From contig NZ_QEWQ01000005.1 in the NCBI RefSeq assembly GCF_003121845.1, positions 1-64,000 on the forward strand: a DNA stretch of 64,000 bases, written 5' to 3'. The notes beneath the pieces were generated by a model, which saw nothing but the letters and a program-made list of their open reading frames with translations, had not been told where the DNA came from and made no database searches. Positions 31,931-42,007 of the stretch are shown here, piece by piece. The translations under genes were made by a program, and so were the position numbers. Position 1 is the stretch's first letter, and the number at the start of each line of letters is the position of its first letter. Source of the stretch: Ignatzschineria ureiclastica. Its GTDB lineage: Bacteria > Pseudomonadota > Gammaproteobacteria > Cardiobacteriales > Wohlfahrtiimonadaceae.

Positions 31931-33742
31931 TCAGATCTCTGCTGTTCTCTCTTTTAACCAAGCAAGTACAGAGTCATCTTTAATGCCGGTACTGAGTTTT
32001 TGATAGACTTCTTTGTGATAACGATTGAGCCATTCGATCTCTTTTGCTTCTAATAATGAACGGTCAATTAAGCGTGTATCAATCGGGAAGAATGTTAGAG
32101 TTTTAAAGTAGAAGTAACGTCCGAAGTTTGTCTCTTGTTGCTTTTCAACCGGTAAAGCAACGACTAAGTTTTCGATACGAATCCCCCACTCATTTTCTCG
32201 ATAGAGACCAGGTTCAATAGAGGTAATCATCCCTTTTTTAACACTCATTTCAGCCGTTACAGGTGCTCTAAAAGAGAGTACCTGTGGCCCCTCGTGAACA
32301 TTCATAAAGTATCCCACTCCGTGACCAGTGCCGTGACCATAATCGAGATGATTTTCCCACAATGGCCGGCGAGCAATGGCATCGAGATAAGGCATTGGAA
32401 TATTTTCAGGGAAGATGGTTTCACTCATTACAATCAGTGATTTTAAGACCCGAGTAAAGTCCCGTTTTTGGGCTTCTGTCGCCGTACCAATCGGAATAAC
32501 ACGGGTGATATCGGTGGTGCCATTTTGATATTGAGCACCAGAATCGATGAGAAGTAAACCATTTCCCTCTAAGGTTGCGTGATTCTCTTCTGTGGCTCGA
32601 TAGTGGGGAAGCGCACCATTGGCATTAAATCCGGCAATGGTATCAAAGCTTAAATCGACAAAGTGTGGACGTTTAGCGCGCTCTTCGGCAAGAAGATCAG
32701 CCACATCTAATTCTGTGAGTGTTTCCCCTTGGGCTAAGCGTGCTTCAAAGGCACTATAGAAGTGTGCCATTGCAATGCCGTCTTCTCGCATTGCATTCTC
32801 AATATTGGCAATATCGGCATCGCTTTTCTGTGCTTTGAGCAGTGTACTTGGATTAGTGAGATAGTGAATCTCAATCTCTTCATCAAGTGCCTCAAGCGTT
32901 GCATAAGTATTGCGCTTTTCATCGAGCATTAATACTTTATCGGTGGGGATATTCATCACTTCTTCATAATAGACATCGTATGGGAAGACAGTAATTTTAT
33001 GTTCGCCAAGATATTTCTTCACTTCAGAGGTGATTTTACGCTCATCAATAAAGAGCGTTACCGAAGATTGGGTGATCATCAGAAATGCTAAGAAAACAGG
33101 ATTATAAGTGACATCCTGTCCGCGTAGATTAGTAATCCAGGCAATATCATCAAGGGTTGAAACAAGATGAACATCGGTGCCATAGTGACTCATTACGGCG
33201 CGAATTTTTTGAATTTTAGCGCTTGCTGATTCCGAAACAAATTGTGGATCGTGGAGGTAGAGCGGTTCGCAAGGTAATTCTGCCCGATCTGGCATAATTT
33301 TAGAAAAGGGGTCAAATTCCGTAGTGAGTTCAATGCCACTTTCTGCAAGCGATTCAAATAGATCTACAAACTTCTCAATGGAGATTGTATCGCCTAAAAC
33401 GGCAACCCGGCTCTCTTCAGGCAAAATCTCTTGTAGCAGGGCCGTATAAGAGGGCGTATTCGCTTCGCCTAATTTCATCAATGTAATACCGGTGCCGGCA
33501 AGCTCTTTCTCTGCTTGTACCCAATAACGACTATCTGCCCAGAGATAAGCTTTATCGCGCAATACAAGAAGAGAACCCGCTGAACCGGTAAATCCTGAGA
33601 AATATTCCCGCAGTTTCCAATGATCAGGGAGATATTCAGAAAGATGAGGATCGGCACTTAAAATAAGCCACGCATCGACTCTCTCTTTTTGCATCTGTTT
33701 TTGAAGAGCGCTGAGGCGCGTTTGGATGGTTTTATTGCTCAT
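31931..33742 (-). CDS. Xaa-Pro aminopeptidase, long M24B form
   Basis: 603 residues from ATG 33742, with AAGGA upstream; the frame is open 17 codons further. Two creatinase-like N-terminal domains (about 1-300) precede the pita-bread peptidase domain. The metal ligands are visible: D in LIDSGAQY, D in TTDITRV, H in GHGTGHGVG, E in SIEPGLY and E in RIENLV. Length and C-terminal extension match the ~600-residue aminopeptidase P type rather than E. coli PepP (441). Cytoplasmic removal of N-terminal residues before proline. Confidence 0.9.
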   Translation of the reverse strand: MSNKTIQTRLSALQKQMQKERVDAWLILSADPHLSEYLPDHWKLREYFSGFTGSAGSLLVLRDKAYLWADSRYWVQAEKELAGTGITLMKLGEANTPSYTALLQEILPEESRVAVLGDTISIEKFVDLFESLAESGIELTTEFDPFSKIMPDRAELPCEPLYLHDPQFVSESASAKIQKIRAVMSHYGTDVHLVSTLDDIAWITNLRGQDVTYNPVFLAFLMITQSSVTLFIDERKITSEVKKYLGEHKITVFPYDVYYEEVMNIPTDKVLMLDEKRNTYATLEALDEEIEIHYLTNPSTLLKAQKSDADIANIENAMREDGIAMAHFYSAFEARLAQGETLTELDVADLLAEERAKRPHFVDLSFDTIAGFNANGALPHYRATEENHATLEGNGLLLIDSGAQYQNGTTDITRVIPIGTATEAQKRDFTRVLKSLIVMSETIFPENIPMPYLDAIARRPLWENHLDYGHGTGHGVGYFMNVHEGPQVLSFRAPVTAEMSVKKGMITSIEPGLYRENEWGIRIENLVVALPVEKQQETNFGRYFYFKTLTFFPIDTRLIDRSLLEAKEIEWLNRYHKEVYQKLSTGIKDDSVLAWLKERTAEI

Positions 33743-34163
33743 AGCGATATTCCTTTTCTGATTCTGTTTATTGCAACTACTCATTGCAATCACGCTGTAA
33801 ATTGTTATTTAGTGTATCACTTTCTAGCAAGCTCGGCAGAAGGAGTTATCGGGAGATAGGGAATGTTATGTGACTCACTGTAATGGCAAATGGAGGGATT
33901 CTGATGACATAAATGAAAAGAAAAGGGGGAGAGAAGGTTTTAAAAGGATCCGAAATAGTTTACAAATAGAGAGGGTGAGAAATGGAAATCTCACAGCAAA
34001 AAATTTCTGCTTTCGGTATGATGAAAAGCGAGCTTAAAAAGCGGATATCAAAAATGATAATAGCTAAGCTAATGAATGAGATGTAATACACAAGATGTAA
34101 TAAACGAGATCATAAGTAAAACGATATTGATTCCTTATTGATGATATTAAAACAGGCGAACGA

Positions 34164-35567
34164 ATGAAATATATCAGTACACGCGGGGGCGATGCGCCCA
34201 AATCTTTTTGTGATGTTGTATTAGAAGGTCTATGCCGAGATGGTGGTTTGGCAATGCCGGAGTCGATCCCACAGATTTCACGTGAAACATTAGATCAATG
34301 GCGAAAGATAGAGCACTATAGTGATTTAGCGGTAGAAATCGCTTCACTCTATGCGACCGATATTCCTCGGGAAGATCTCAAAAAAATGATGGATCGTGCT
34401 TATAATGGTGTGAATTTCTCGACAGAATCTATTATTACTACCCGCAATATTGCTAAAAATGTAACGATTTTAGGGTTATCAGAAGGTCCGACCTTTGCCT
34501 TTAAAGATATGGCAATGCAGTTTTTAGGGCAATTATTCCCCTATATTTTAGAAAAACAGAATAAAACTTTAAATATTGTGGGTGCTACATCAGGGGATAC
34601 TGGCTCGAGTGCGATTCACGCGATGAAAGGTAAGCCTCGCATTAATGTGGTGATGTTAAGTCCTTATAATCGAATGAGTGCTTTCCAAACGGCGCAGATG
34701 TATTCGGTACAAGATGAGAATATTCATAATATCGCGATTGAAGGCGTTTTTGATGATTGCCAAGATCTTGTAAAAGCACTCAATAATGATATTGCGTTTA
34801 AAGAGAAACATCATTTAGGTGCGGTGAACTCAATCAACTTTGCGCGGATCTTAGCACAGATTATCTATTACTTTAGAGGCTATTTTATGGCCACGAAAAG
34901 TAATGATGAAAAAATCGATGTGGTTGTACCGTCCGGGAACTTTGGTAATATCTTTGCCGGCATAATGGCGCGTAAAATGGGCTTGCCGATTCATAAATTG
35001 ATTTTAGCAACGAATGAGAATAACGTTTTAGATCAATTCTTTAAAACAGGTATTTATCAGCCACGTGCCTCGAAAGAGGTGCATTTAACTTCAAGTCCCT
35101 CAATGGATATTGCTAAAGCGAGTAATTTTGAACGTTTCATCTATCTCTTAGCCGGAAGCGACAAGACTAAAGCGCTGTGGCAAGAGATTGATGAGAAAGG
35201 ATCCTTTGATCTATCGAAAGATCCTTTGTGGGCAGAGCGAGCAATGTGGAATATTGAATCGGGTTCAAGTTCGCACGCAGATCGTATTAAGACGATTCAA
35301 GCTGTATTTGAAAATTCAGGTGAATTAATCGATCCTCACACTGCCGATGGCGTTTTTGTGGGAAGTCATTATTTAGATCAACATACACAGCTCTGTCTTG
35401 AGACTGCAAAACCGATTAAATTCTATGAAACGATTAAGCAAGCGGTGAAGGACGCGCCGTTTGATTTGACTGAGGTGACGAGGATTGAAGCGTTGCCACA
35501 GAAAAAAGAGGTGATGGCTAATGATGCCGCGCTGCTACGTCAATTTATTGAAGCCGTTTTAGACTAA
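34164..35567 (+). CDS. thrC: Threonine synthase
   Basis: 467 residues, fold-type II PLP enzyme. The PLP lysine is K114 in FAFKDMAMQ, preceded by YISTRGG at the N-terminus; GATSGDTGSSA is the phosphate-binding region. It makes threonine from phosphohomoserine. 15 nt before serA, so probably co-transcribed, but not with thrA/thrB here. The 420-nt region before it (33743-34163) shows no gene. Confidence 0.96.
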   Translation: MKYISTRGGDAPKSFCDVVLEGLCRDGGLAMPESIPQISRETLDQWRKIEHYSDLAVEIASLYATDIPREDLKKMMDRAYNGVNFSTESIITTRNIAKNVTILGLSEGPTFAFKDMAMQFLGQLFPYILEKQNKTLNIVGATSGDTGSSAIHAMKGKPRINVVMLSPYNRMSAFQTAQMYSVQDENIHNIAIEGVFDDCQDLVKALNNDIAFKEKHHLGAVNSINFARILAQIIYYFRGYFMATKSNDEKIDVVVPSGNFGNIFAGIMARKMGLPIHKLILATNENNVLDQFFKTGIYQPRASKEVHLTSSPSMDIAKASNFERFIYLLAGSDKTKALWQEIDEKGSFDLSKDPLWAERAMWNIESGSSSHADRIKTIQAVFENSGELIDPHTADGVFVGSHYLDQHTQLCLETAKPIKFYETIKQAVKDAPFDLTEVTRIEALPQKKEVMANDAALLRQFIEAVLD

Positions 35568-35582
35568 GGAATACAAAATATT

Positions 35583-36818
35583 ATGAAAAAAACATCATTT
35601 CCGAAAGATGAGATGAAAGTACTACTCTTAGAGGGAATTCATCAAGATGCAATTGATTATTTCAAACGTGCAGGATATCGTAATCTTGAGATTCACTCTA
35701 CGGCGCTTGAGGGAGATGCGCTGATTGAAGCGATCCAAGATGCGCATATTATCGGTATCCGTTCCCGCACCCAACTGACCGCGGAAGTATTGCAAAAAGC
35801 GCCTCGCTTAATGTCAATTGGTTGCTTCTGCATTGGTACGAATCAGGTGGATTTAGAGGCGGCGAAACATTTGGCAATTCCTGTTTTCAATGCCCCTTAC
35901 TCTAATACGCGTTCTGTTGCTGAGCTTGTCATTGCAGAGATGATTATGCTTAAACGTGGTATTCCTTATAAAAACTATATCTGTCATCAAGGAGGATGGG
36001 ATAAATCGGCTAAAGGTTCTTATGAAGTGCGGGGTAAGACTTTAGGGATTGTGGGTTATGGTCATATCGGAACGCAGGTTGGAATTATTGCCGAGAGCCT
36101 TGGTATGCAAGTGCTTTTTTATGATATCGAATCAAAACTCTCTTTAGGTAATGCACAACAAGTAGAGACACTTGATGAGCTATTATCGGTGGCTGATGTG
36201 GTAACACTTCACGTTCCGGAAGATGATACAACTAAAAATATGATGAATCGGGCGCGTATCGAAAAGATGAAGCAGGGTTCTGTGCTCATTAATGCGGCGC
36301 GTGGTACGATTGTGGATCTTGACGCATTGGCGGATAGCATTAAGGCTGAACATATTTTAGGTGCCGCAATTGATGTATTCCCTGTAGAGCCAAAATCTAA
36401 TAGTGAAGAGTTTCAAACGCCACTACGGGATCTACATAATGTGATTTTAACACCACATATTGGAGGCTCAACATTAGAAGCACAGCAAAATATTGGAATT
36501 GAAGTAGCTTCTAAATTAGTACTCTATTCTGATAATGGTTCAACGGTTTCAGCAGTGAATTTCCCTGAGGTAATGTTGCCCAAACAACCAGGTAGTCATC
36601 GTATTTTACATATTCACGAAAATACACCGGGTATTCTGCGTGCGGTAAATGATCTTGTAGCGAGTTTAGATCTTAATATCAATGCGCAGTATCTGCAAAC
36701 GCTTGGAGAAGTCGGGTATGTCGTATTAGATGTCTCTGGAGATTCTACAAATGCGCAGAAATTACAAACAGGTATGAAAGAGATCAAAGGCACCTTAAAA
36801 TGCCGGATTTTATATTAG
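35583..36818 (+). CDS. serA: D-3-phosphoglycerate dehydrogenase
   Basis: 411 residues. NAD-binding GYGHIGTQVG near 155-164; catalytic Arg in NAARGTIV, Glu in the VEPKSNSEEF segment, His in LTPHIGGST. A C-terminal ACT domain (about 335-411) is the serine feedback site. First step of serine synthesis. Same length and layout as E. coli SerA (410). Confidence 0.96.
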   Translation: MKKTSFPKDEMKVLLLEGIHQDAIDYFKRAGYRNLEIHSTALEGDALIEAIQDAHIIGIRSRTQLTAEVLQKAPRLMSIGCFCIGTNQVDLEAAKHLAIPVFNAPYSNTRSVAELVIAEMIMLKRGIPYKNYICHQGGWDKSAKGSYEVRGKTLGIVGYGHIGTQVGIIAESLGMQVLFYDIESKLSLGNAQQVETLDELLSVADVVTLHVPEDDTTKNMMNRARIEKMKQGSVLINAARGTIVDLDALADSIKAEHILGAAIDVFPVEPKSNSEEFQTPLRDLHNVILTPHIGGSTLEAQQNIGIEVASKLVLYSDNGSTVSAVNFPEVMLPKQPGSHRILHIHENTPGILRAVNDLVASLDLNINAQYLQTLGEVGYVVLDVSGDSTNAQKLQTGMKEIKGTLKCRILY

Positions 36819-37002
36819 GATCATCAGTAAATTTGTAAATTTTTATTGGTTATTACGAATATATAAATATAATGGGCTTATAGCAATGGCATAAGTCCAT
36901 TTTTTATATTTATATTTATATCTAATATTGATTGTACACATCATAACGATAATCCTTTGTAAGGGATATTTTACCGATTCAAACTCAAAGAGAGAGATTA
37001 TT

Positions 37003-37602
37003 ATGTCATTAAGAGATCAATTAGTGAAAGCTGGAATAGTTTCTAAAGAGAAAGCTAAGGCAGTGGAGAATGAGGGATCTAAACGGAAGTTTCAAGCGCA
37101 TCGTGATAAGAAGCTCAAAGCCGAAATAGAGGCTGAAAAAGCACAAAAGGCGGCGGAACTTAAAGCCTTTGATGAGGCGAAAAAAGCGATGGATCGTGAG
37201 AAAAATCAAGCGATTCAAGCGGAGCAGGAGAAAAATCGTGCTCGTAGCGAAATGCGCGATCTGATCGACCGGGAACGAGTCAATAAAGAGAAAGGGGATG
37301 TGCGCTTTAATTTTACCCACGACGGGAAGAAAATTCGCTCGGTATTTGTCACTGATAAACAGCATAAAGATTTGAGTGATGGCAAGTTGATGATCTGTCG
37401 TAATGACCGAGATGGCTTTGATTATCCTGTCCTGCCGGTCAGCTTTAAAGATCGTATTCATCATCTTGAAGAGAAGCTTGGAGAGAAGATCTTCTACTAT
37501 CTCTCTGAAGCGATGACGCAAGGAGATGAAGAGGCCGAGTGGGCTGCTTGGGATGCTTATGAGGAATCATTGAAGAAAGACCCGAAACATAGTGGTGAGT
37601 AG
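37003..37602 (+). CDS. DUF2058 family protein (YaiL-like)
   Basis: 199 residues from the ATG after AGAGAGA; the longer frame from 36928 is rejected. MSLRDQLVKAGIVSKEKAK opens a highly charged coiled-coil (about 20-95). It is followed by a compact region with FNFTHDGKKIRSVFVTDKQHKDLSDGKL, typical of DUF2058. A nucleoid- or ribosome-associated role has been suggested for relatives, but function is unproven. Single gene with a terminator. Confidence 0.85.
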   Translation: MSLRDQLVKAGIVSKEKAKAVENEGSKRKFQAHRDKKLKAEIEAEKAQKAAELKAFDEAKKAMDREKNQAIQAEQEKNRARSEMRDLIDRERVNKEKGDVRFNFTHDGKKIRSVFVTDKQHKDLSDGKLMICRNDRDGFDYPVLPVSFKDRIHHLEEKLGEKIFYYLSEAMTQGDEEAEWAAWDAYEESLKKDPKHSGE

Positions 37603-37688
37603 TGATAACGCTTATGAAGTCGAGTCTGTAGGATAGAACCGATCATTTAAAAAAGGATAAATTTCTACAGTCTATTCTTTCTAATGAC

Positions 37689-37716
37689 AAAAAGCGCCAT
37701 TTGGGCGCTTTTTGTT
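37689..37716 (+). terminator. Terminator after DUF2058 gene
   Basis: AAAAAGCGCC ATTT GGGCGCTTTTTG, a near-perfect stem with Ts. Confidence 0.88.
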
Positions 37717-37733
37717 GTTTTAAGAGTATTTTT

Positions 37734-37906
37734 TATAGTAAATTGGGTTTAAAAAAGTAGTTTTTAAGCCACTAATGTGGGATTTTAAAAGAAGATAAAA
37801 CCTGGCTCACCAACGCTTGCAAGATGCCGGATAGAACAGCCTCCTTACTTATTACAACTGAGGCGCCGGCATTTAAATAAGCTTATTTTGAACCAATTTC
37901 ACTATA
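37734..37906 (-). repeat. TATAG inverted-repeat element, copy 3
   Basis: 173 bp, well preserved. The ends are TATAGTAAATTGGGTTTAAA and, reversed, TATAGTGAAATTGGTTCAAA. Core CTTGCAAG and ATGCCGG / CCGGCGC are present. Reading on the minus strand gives the uninterrupted sequence AAGCTTATTTAAATGCCGG used to define the insertion point in copy 7. Confidence 0.9.
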
Positions 37907-37928
37907 TTAAACAGGTAGTGAGAGCCTA

Positions 37929-38072
37929 CTATTTTTTAGATTGCTGCTTCTGTTCCTCTTTGATCTTCTTTGAAAAGAAATAGCCAAGAAAAGAGAGCAT
38001 CGCAATCATAAAGACGATACCAAAACCGATGATGAAGATGAAATAGGGATCTGCCCCAAAAAGTGCTGTCAT
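37929..38072 (-). CDS. 47-residue single-span membrane protein (DUF3149-like)
   Basis: A short gene. ATG at 38072 is preceded by GAGGT 9 nt upstream. The protein starts MTALFGADPYFI, has one long hydrophobic segment (about 11-33) and ends with a Lys/Glu/Gln-rich tail (KKIKEEQKQQSKK). Size, the ALF start and VFMIAMLSFLGYFF resemble DUF3149 as I remember it; the match is tentative. It sits between repeat copy 3 and the tRNA-Phe genes. Function unknown. Confidence 0.6.
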   Translation of the reverse strand: MTALFGADPYFIFIIGFGIVFMIAMLSFLGYFFSKKIKEEQKQQSKK

Positions 38073-38324
38073 AAATTACTACCTCATAATATCGCTATGT
38101 TAAATAGATGTTACTTAGGTTGAAACCACTTATTGAATATTATTTCTATAATTCATTTTGTTATTGTTTATCATCAGAAATGTCTGAATTGATAAATAAA
38201 TATTTTATAAAATAGAGTTAAGCTTACTATTCCATAAAATCAAAGGGGAATCTAGCGAAATGGTAGAACTCTGCGAGGAGTTTGACGCGTATCAAATTTT
38301 GACGATGATTCGACTATAAAGTCA

Positions 38325-38363
38325 TAAAAAAAGACCTAACAACATTGAGTTATTAGGTCTTTT
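38325..38363 (-). terminator. Terminator after tRNA-Phe copy 1
   Basis: Minus strand AAGACCTAATAA...TTGTTAGGTCTT followed by TTTTT, directly after the tRNA 3' end. Confidence 0.88.
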
Positions 38364-38367
38364 AATA

Positions 38368-38443
<76 letters not shown>

Positions 38444-38553
38444 GTAAGAAGTAAGATAGGTATTAAACAGGATAATGAGCACTTCGTCAAGGAGAAATTG
38501 ATCTTTTCATTAGAATGAGGGGATTTTGATCGAAATAAGTACAAGCATTAACA

Positions 38554-38739
38554 GATAGTAAGATCGGTTCAAAATAAGCTTATTAAAATGCCGGCGCATC
38601 CGTTGATCGAGGTAAGGAAGCTATTCTATCCGGCATCTTGCAAGTGTTGGTGAGTCAGGTTTTATCTTCTTTTAAAACCATACAATAGCTCTTTAAAAAG
38701 CTCTTTAAAAGCCATTTTTCTTAAACCAAATTTACTATA
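38554..38739 (+). repeat. TATAG inverted-repeat element, copy 4
   Basis: 186 bp. The left end GATAGTAAGATCGGTTCAAAA and right end TTTAAACC-like/ACTATA are inverted repeats; the internal ATGCCGG...CCGGCAT is perfect. A 12-bp tandem duplication (AGCTCTTTAAAA twice, 38687-38710) makes it longer than its siblings. It lies between the two tRNA-Phe genes. Confidence 0.9.
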
Positions 38740-38808
38740 GTATTAATAGTTATCGAACAAATGAGGGAGGGGGTTCGAAGGGAAGGGAATCAGGTGAGAA
38801 GAGAAAAA

Positions 38809-38846
38809 TAAAAAAACCTAATAACATTTCGTTATTAGGTTTCTTA
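38809..38846 (-). terminator. Terminator after tRNA-Phe copy 2
   Basis: Minus strand AAACCTAATAAC GAAAT GTTATTAGGTTT plus TTTT, just after the tRNA. Confidence 0.9.
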
Positions 38847-38849
38847 ATA

Positions 38850-38925
<76 letters not shown>

Positions 38926-39062
38926 GTGCTGATGAAGGCTATTAAACAGCATTATCCCGACTTCGTCAAGATGTAATGTTGCTGTATTATTGCGCAATAG
39001 CGAAGGGCTATTGATATAACAGGGTAAAATAAAGGTTTGTGATTATAAAAGTGAGACGGTAT

Positions 39063-40250
39063 ATGTGGCGGCATATCACTGAAAATATTGAAGAATCTCT
39101 ATCTCGTGGTTTTCCCGGCGGGCAATTACTGCTTGAGTTATCAGGCGAGGTGATCTATGAACGCAATTTTGGCAGTCAAATTTTGACGCAGTGCCAAGTG
39201 GTTGACGATCAATTACAGGTAGTGCGGGGTGCGCCGGTAACGGAGAAGACACTTTTTGATATTGCTTCGCTCACTAAAATTTTCGCCACAACCTATCTTT
39301 TTCAATATTATGCGAAGCGAGATCCAAAACTTCTCACACAACGAATTGTCGATTTTTGGCCCAATTTACTAAATATTACATCAAATAAGTTGGTTGCCAA
39401 TATTACGGTTGAAATGCTCTTATCGCATCACGCCGGCTTTGAACCGAATCCGCTCTTTTATGATCCTGAGTATGATCTAAAGCTCTATTGTCAAAATAGG
39501 ATGGGTTTTTTAACTTCATTGTTACAAGCACCGTTAATTCATCCGCCTGGCGCTCAAGGGCTCTATTCTGATGTGGATTTTATGCTCTTAACCTTTATTT
39601 TAGAGCGCTATGCCGAGAAATCTATTGAACATCAATTATCAGAGATTTTTTGGGAGCCTTTAGGGCTTTGCGATATTCTCTACAAGCCATTAGACTCTGG
39701 GAGATCGTTCAATACCCTAGCTGCTACTGAAAGATATGGCAATACGCGCGATGGTGTGATTAGTTTCCCGAATATCAGAACAGAGATGACCCAAGGGGAA
39801 GTGCAGGATGAGAAAGCCTATCACTGTATGGATGGCATTTCAGGGCACGCAGGGTTATTTGCTAATGCGAGAACACTTTTGTCACTATTTCGTTTGATGT
39901 ATCAGCCCAATGACTATTTTAATGAAGTGACAATTAATCGATTTTTAACGCCGGCCTTTTCTGATCCGACCTTTGGCTTAGGTTGGCGTTTAAATGGGCC
40001 GGATATGCGTTATATGTTCGGAGATGAGGCTTCCTTACAATCCTTTGGTCATACTGGTTGGACCGGATGCCTTGTGATGCGCGATCCAAAAATTGCATTA
40101 ACGATGATCTATTTAACCAATCGTAAAAATACACCGGTGATTAACCCGGTTGAAAATCAACATCTTTTTTATGGAGATCGATTGCCGGCAGGGCGATATT
40201 TGAATATGATTCAAGCAATCTACCAAGACTTAGCAGGGATGGGGAAATGA
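39063..40250 (+). CDS. Serine hydrolase of the beta-lactamase/PBP4B (YfeW) type
   Basis: 395 residues from ATG 39063; a GTG eight codons earlier is an alternative and neither has a strong Shine-Dalgarno. Catalytic S69-L-T-K72 (IASLTK), a YSD motif and a C-terminal HTGWTG motif replacing KTG. GNTRDGVISFPNIRT and SGHAGLFAN closely recall E. coli YfeW (PBP4B, a D,D-carboxypeptidase). Unlike that protein, no signal peptide or anchor is seen, so location is unclear. The stop overlaps an ATG of the lnt frame; lnt starts 29 nt later. Confidence 0.82.
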   Translation: MWRHITENIEESLSRGFPGGQLLLELSGEVIYERNFGSQILTQCQVVDDQLQVVRGAPVTEKTLFDIASLTKIFATTYLFQYYAKRDPKLLTQRIVDFWPNLLNITSNKLVANITVEMLLSHHAGFEPNPLFYDPEYDLKLYCQNRMGFLTSLLQAPLIHPPGAQGLYSDVDFMLLTFILERYAEKSIEHQLSEIFWEPLGLCDILYKPLDSGRSFNTLAATERYGNTRDGVISFPNIRTEMTQGEVQDEKAYHCMDGISGHAGLFANARTLLSLFRLMYQPNDYFNEVTINRFLTPAFSDPTFGLGWRLNGPDMRYMFGDEASLQSFGHTGWTGCLVMRDPKIALTMIYLTNRKNTPVINPVENQHLFYGDRLPAGRYLNMIQAIYQDLAGMGK

Positions 40251-40279
40251 AAAGGAACGATTTGAAGGAGGGTAACGGT

Positions 40280-41923
40280 ATGCGTGGCAAAAAGGGATTT
40301 ATAATGATCATTGCGCTTCTGTTGGGCGCTTTAATGCCATTGGGCTTTGCACCTTTTTCGTTGTCTCTTATTGTGCCTCTAGCATTAGTGGCACTTTTAC
40401 AATTAACGGTGTCTCAATCCCCCCGTTTTAGTGCATTGCTAGGCCTTTTATTTGGCTTTGGTTTTTTTGCTTGGGGCATTTTCTGGGTGCGAATTAGTTT
40501 AGTGCAATTTGGCGGGGCACCCTTAGCGCTTGGATCGTTTGTGGCACTACTGCTGGCACTCTATCTAGCGTTCTATTATAGTTTGTTACTCTATATCACA
40601 AAGCGATTAGGTAAGTGGTTACAAGCTGCTTTTCAAACTCAAGAATCGACAATGAGCACTTCAAAACCTGCGAGATCCTCAAAAAGCTCGTTAATCGCAT
40701 TTGCCATACAATATGGTCTTATTTTCCCACTTGTCGGTGTGTTATTAGAGTATCTGCGCAGTATCCTCTTCTCTGGATTTCCTTGGTTAGCTTTAGGCTA
40801 TAGTTTTACTGATTTGCCGGTATCTTATTGGCTCTTCCCGCAAATGGGCGCATTGATGGCAAGCTTCTGGGTTTACTGGATTGCCGGATTGCTCTTCTTA
40901 TTGTTGCGGGCTTTATGGGGAAAACAGTTTCTACTCTATCTTGTCCCAAGTATTGCCGGTGGGGTGATTGTTGCCTTATTGATGGTGATCGTCTCTACTA
41001 TCTCAACGCCGATTGAACGAGGGAATGAAAAGATCCAGATTGCCTTGGTACAGGGTAATATTCCGCAAGAGATGAAATTTAGCCAAGCGCAATATCAAGC
41101 GATTATCCGGCGTTATTACCAATTAACAGAAAAGGTTGCACCGAAAGTTGATTTAATTATTTGGCCAGAAACGGCAATCCCTGGGATTTATGAAGATGAT
41201 TTTTCGTTATCAACGGTATTACGAGATCTCTCTGCAGAGTCAGGGAGTACGATTGTCACAGGGATATTTTCAACGGAAGGGGCTCAAATTCGCAACTCTA
41301 TAGTGGCTTATGGTGCAGATAGCCGTAGTGATCAGCTCTATCATAAAGTGCATTTAGTGCCTTTTGGCGAATATATTCCTTTTCGTTCGCTATTAAGTCT
41401 CTTTGGCAATATGATTGAAATTCCTTTCGCGGATCTGTCGGAAGGAACGATGATACAAAAACCGCTCTCGTTTATGACGGCACAAGGCCGCTTCCAAGGA
41501 GGGAGTTCGATCTGTTATGAAGCGGTTTTTGGAGATGAGGCGCGTTTAATGGGGCGAGAGTCGGATTTCTTAATCAATATCAGTAACGATGCTTGGTTTG
41601 GGGATTCCATTGGTCCTTGGCAACATTTTCAAATTACCCGCGCTCGGGCGATTGAATTACAGAAAGAGATGGTGCGTTCTACTAATAATGGGATTACCGC
41701 TTGGATTGGCTCTAATGGGCAAGTGAAAGCAATGTTGCCACAATTTCAAGAGGGTACATTAGAAGTCGCCGTAACGCCGATTCGAGGAATGACCGCCTAT
41801 GCGCGTTTGGGGGATCTATTTTGGAGTGTCAGTTTTCTACTGCTCTTAAGCCTTACGATGTTGATAGGGCGCTCTTATTGCCGGAAATTAATTACTAGAA
41901 GTTCATTGCCGGCAACTCACTGA
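40280..41923 (+). CDS. lnt: Apolipoprotein N-acyltransferase
   Basis: 547 residues from an ATG with GGAGGG at 7 nt; an upstream in-frame ATG (40247) overlaps the previous stop but has no better site. About six membrane segments (1-245), then a nitrilase domain with Glu in WPETAIPG, Lys in HKVHLVPFGEY and nucleophile Cys in GSSICYEAVF. It adds the third acyl chain to lipoproteins in the inner membrane. A Ser/Lys-rich insert near 125-140 sits between membrane segments. Confidence 0.95.
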   Translation: MRGKKGFIMIIALLLGALMPLGFAPFSLSLIVPLALVALLQLTVSQSPRFSALLGLLFGFGFFAWGIFWVRISLVQFGGAPLALGSFVALLLALYLAFYYSLLLYITKRLGKWLQAAFQTQESTMSTSKPARSSKSSLIAFAIQYGLIFPLVGVLLEYLRSILFSGFPWLALGYSFTDLPVSYWLFPQMGALMASFWVYWIAGLLFLLLRALWGKQFLLYLVPSIAGGVIVALLMVIVSTISTPIERGNEKIQIALVQGNIPQEMKFSQAQYQAIIRRYYQLTEKVAPKVDLIIWPETAIPGIYEDDFSLSTVLRDLSAESGSTIVTGIFSTEGAQIRNSIVAYGADSRSDQLYHKVHLVPFGEYIPFRSLLSLFGNMIEIPFADLSEGTMIQKPLSFMTAQGRFQGGSSICYEAVFGDEARLMGRESDFLINISNDAWFGDSIGPWQHFQITRARAIELQKEMVRSTNNGITAWIGSNGQVKAMLPQFQEGTLEVAVTPIRGMTAYARLGDLFWSVSFLLLLSLTMLIGRSYCRKLITRSSLPATH

Positions 41924-41939
41924 TGGCAGTTAAACTATG

Positions 41940-41986
41940 GATAGTAGGATCAGTTTAAAATAAGCTTATGCAAATGCCGGCGCATC
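41940..41986 (+). repeat. TATAG inverted-repeat element, truncated left end (copy 5)
   Basis: Only the left ~45 bp remain: GATAGTAGGATCAGTTTAAAATAAGC then ATGCCGGCGCATC. The rest has been lost up to the DUF2069 stop codon at 42008. Starts 17 bp after the lnt stop. Confidence 0.8.
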
Positions 41987-42007
41987 TGTAGTGGATATCG
42001 TGAGTGC

